Shown: one piece after another, positions 5,368 through 5,654 of the stretch
Layout of the letters: each line of letters opens with the position of its first letter
Numbering within the stretch: position 1 is the stretch's first letter
Made by a program: the position numbers and the translations under genes
Notes under the pieces: model-generated
The model's input: the letters and a program-made list of their open reading frames with translations, nothing else
What the model was told of the DNA's origin: nothing
Database searches by the model: none
From: an uncultured Prevotella sp.
GTDB lineage: Bacteria > Bacteroidota > Bacteroidia > Bacteroidales > Bacteroidaceae
Direction: 5' to 3'
NCBI GenBank assembly: GCA_934281565.1
Contig: CAKQXI010000144.1
Coordinates: 1 to 5,654, forward strand
DNA: 5,654 nt

Positions 5368-5654
5368 TTATTTCTTGGCATTGCGAGCCTTGATGATTCC
5401 CATCACGGCACCCTTGCCAGCAAGGATATTATCTAAGATAGGACGATGAGAAGGACAAGTAAACTGACATGAACCACAAGATATGCAAGAGGTAACATCC
5501 TCTGCCTCCAAGCGTTCATAATCTTTCATCACACTCAAAGTAGCGAGCAAGTATGGTTCCAATCCCATTGGACAAGCCTCTACGCACTTGCCGCAACGAA
5601 TACAAGGTTGGACTTTCTTGCGATGAGCATCAGCATCCGTAAGAACCGTAATGG
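5368..5654 (-). CDS. rnfC: Rnf complex subunit RnfC, C-terminal part
   Basis: The final 95 codons of a gene that continues past the right edge; an internal ATG at 5568 is not its start. Two 4Fe-4S motifs of ferredoxin type are present: CIRCGKCVEACP (5604-5569) and CISCGSCQFTCP (5487-5452). They are followed by a tail PILDNILAGKGAVMGIIKAR that matches the usual RnfC ending. RnfC is the cytoplasmic subunit, with NADH- and FMN-binding domains (outside this window) and these two clusters, which link the NAD+ site to RnfB and ferredoxin. The spacing CxxCxxCxxxCP in both motifs is intact, so the clusters should form. RnfC lies directly upstream of rnfD, as in other Bacteroidales operons, where rnfB normally precedes it. 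Confidence 0.95.
   Translation of the reverse strand, partial: ITVLTDADAHRKKVQPCIRCGKCVEACPMGLEPYLLATLSVMKDYERLEAEDVTSCISCGSCQFTCPSHRPILDNILAGKGAVMGIIKARNAKK

Noticed and set aside
5368..5568. A separate 66-codon ferredoxin-like gene
   Set aside because: The frame continues upstream of the internal ATG to the window edge and includes the first 4Fe-4S motif, so it is the end of rnfC.

Overview
The window looks like a Bacteroidales chromosome, probably Prevotella/Segatella-like; the genus is inferred. The grounds are moderately AT-rich DNA, a Bacteroidetes-type promoter (TTTG, 20-nt spacer, TATCTTTG), an Rnf operon in the order C-D-G-E-A, and a DUF4143-type ATPase of the sort common in this order. 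Every supported gene lies on the minus strand, so transcription runs from high to low coordinates.

Positions 5654 to 2502 hold the 3' part of an Rnf operon: the end of rnfC, then complete rnfD, rnfG, rnfE and rnfA, separated by only 6-16 nt or sharing stop codon and ribosome binding site. Together they encode most of a membrane complex that passes electrons from reduced ferredoxin to NAD+ and pumps Na+ or H+. RnfC carries two 4Fe-4S motifs, RnfD and RnfG carry candidate covalent-FMN threonines, and RnfA and RnfE carry the paired cysteines expected for the intramembrane Fe-S centre. The missing rnfB and the rest of rnfC should lie beyond the right edge.

Positions 2501 to 2234 are non-coding and contain the most unusual signal in the window: two related long palindromes. 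One (2408-2455) has a perfect 38-bp core and sits just downstream of rnfA. The other (2238-2283) is a diverged copy ending 4 nt before the start codon of the next gene. Each is built from four small odd-length palindromes (TTC-N-GAA, two of TTTAC-N-GTAAA type, TTC-N-GAA). They may be operators, RNA hairpins or mobile repeats linked to the ATPase gene.

Positions 2233 to 968 encode a complete AAA+ ATPase with a C-terminal DUF4143 domain whose nuclease-like residues appear degraded. After a 150-bp spacer with a good promoter, positions 817 to 1 encode the N-terminal 272 residues of a restriction-modification protein: a PD-(D/E)XK nuclease domain of the HsdR N-terminal type followed by what looks like the helical start of an N6-adenine methyltransferase. 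It runs off the left edge. The window therefore joins a housekeeping energy operon to an accessory, defence-like region.
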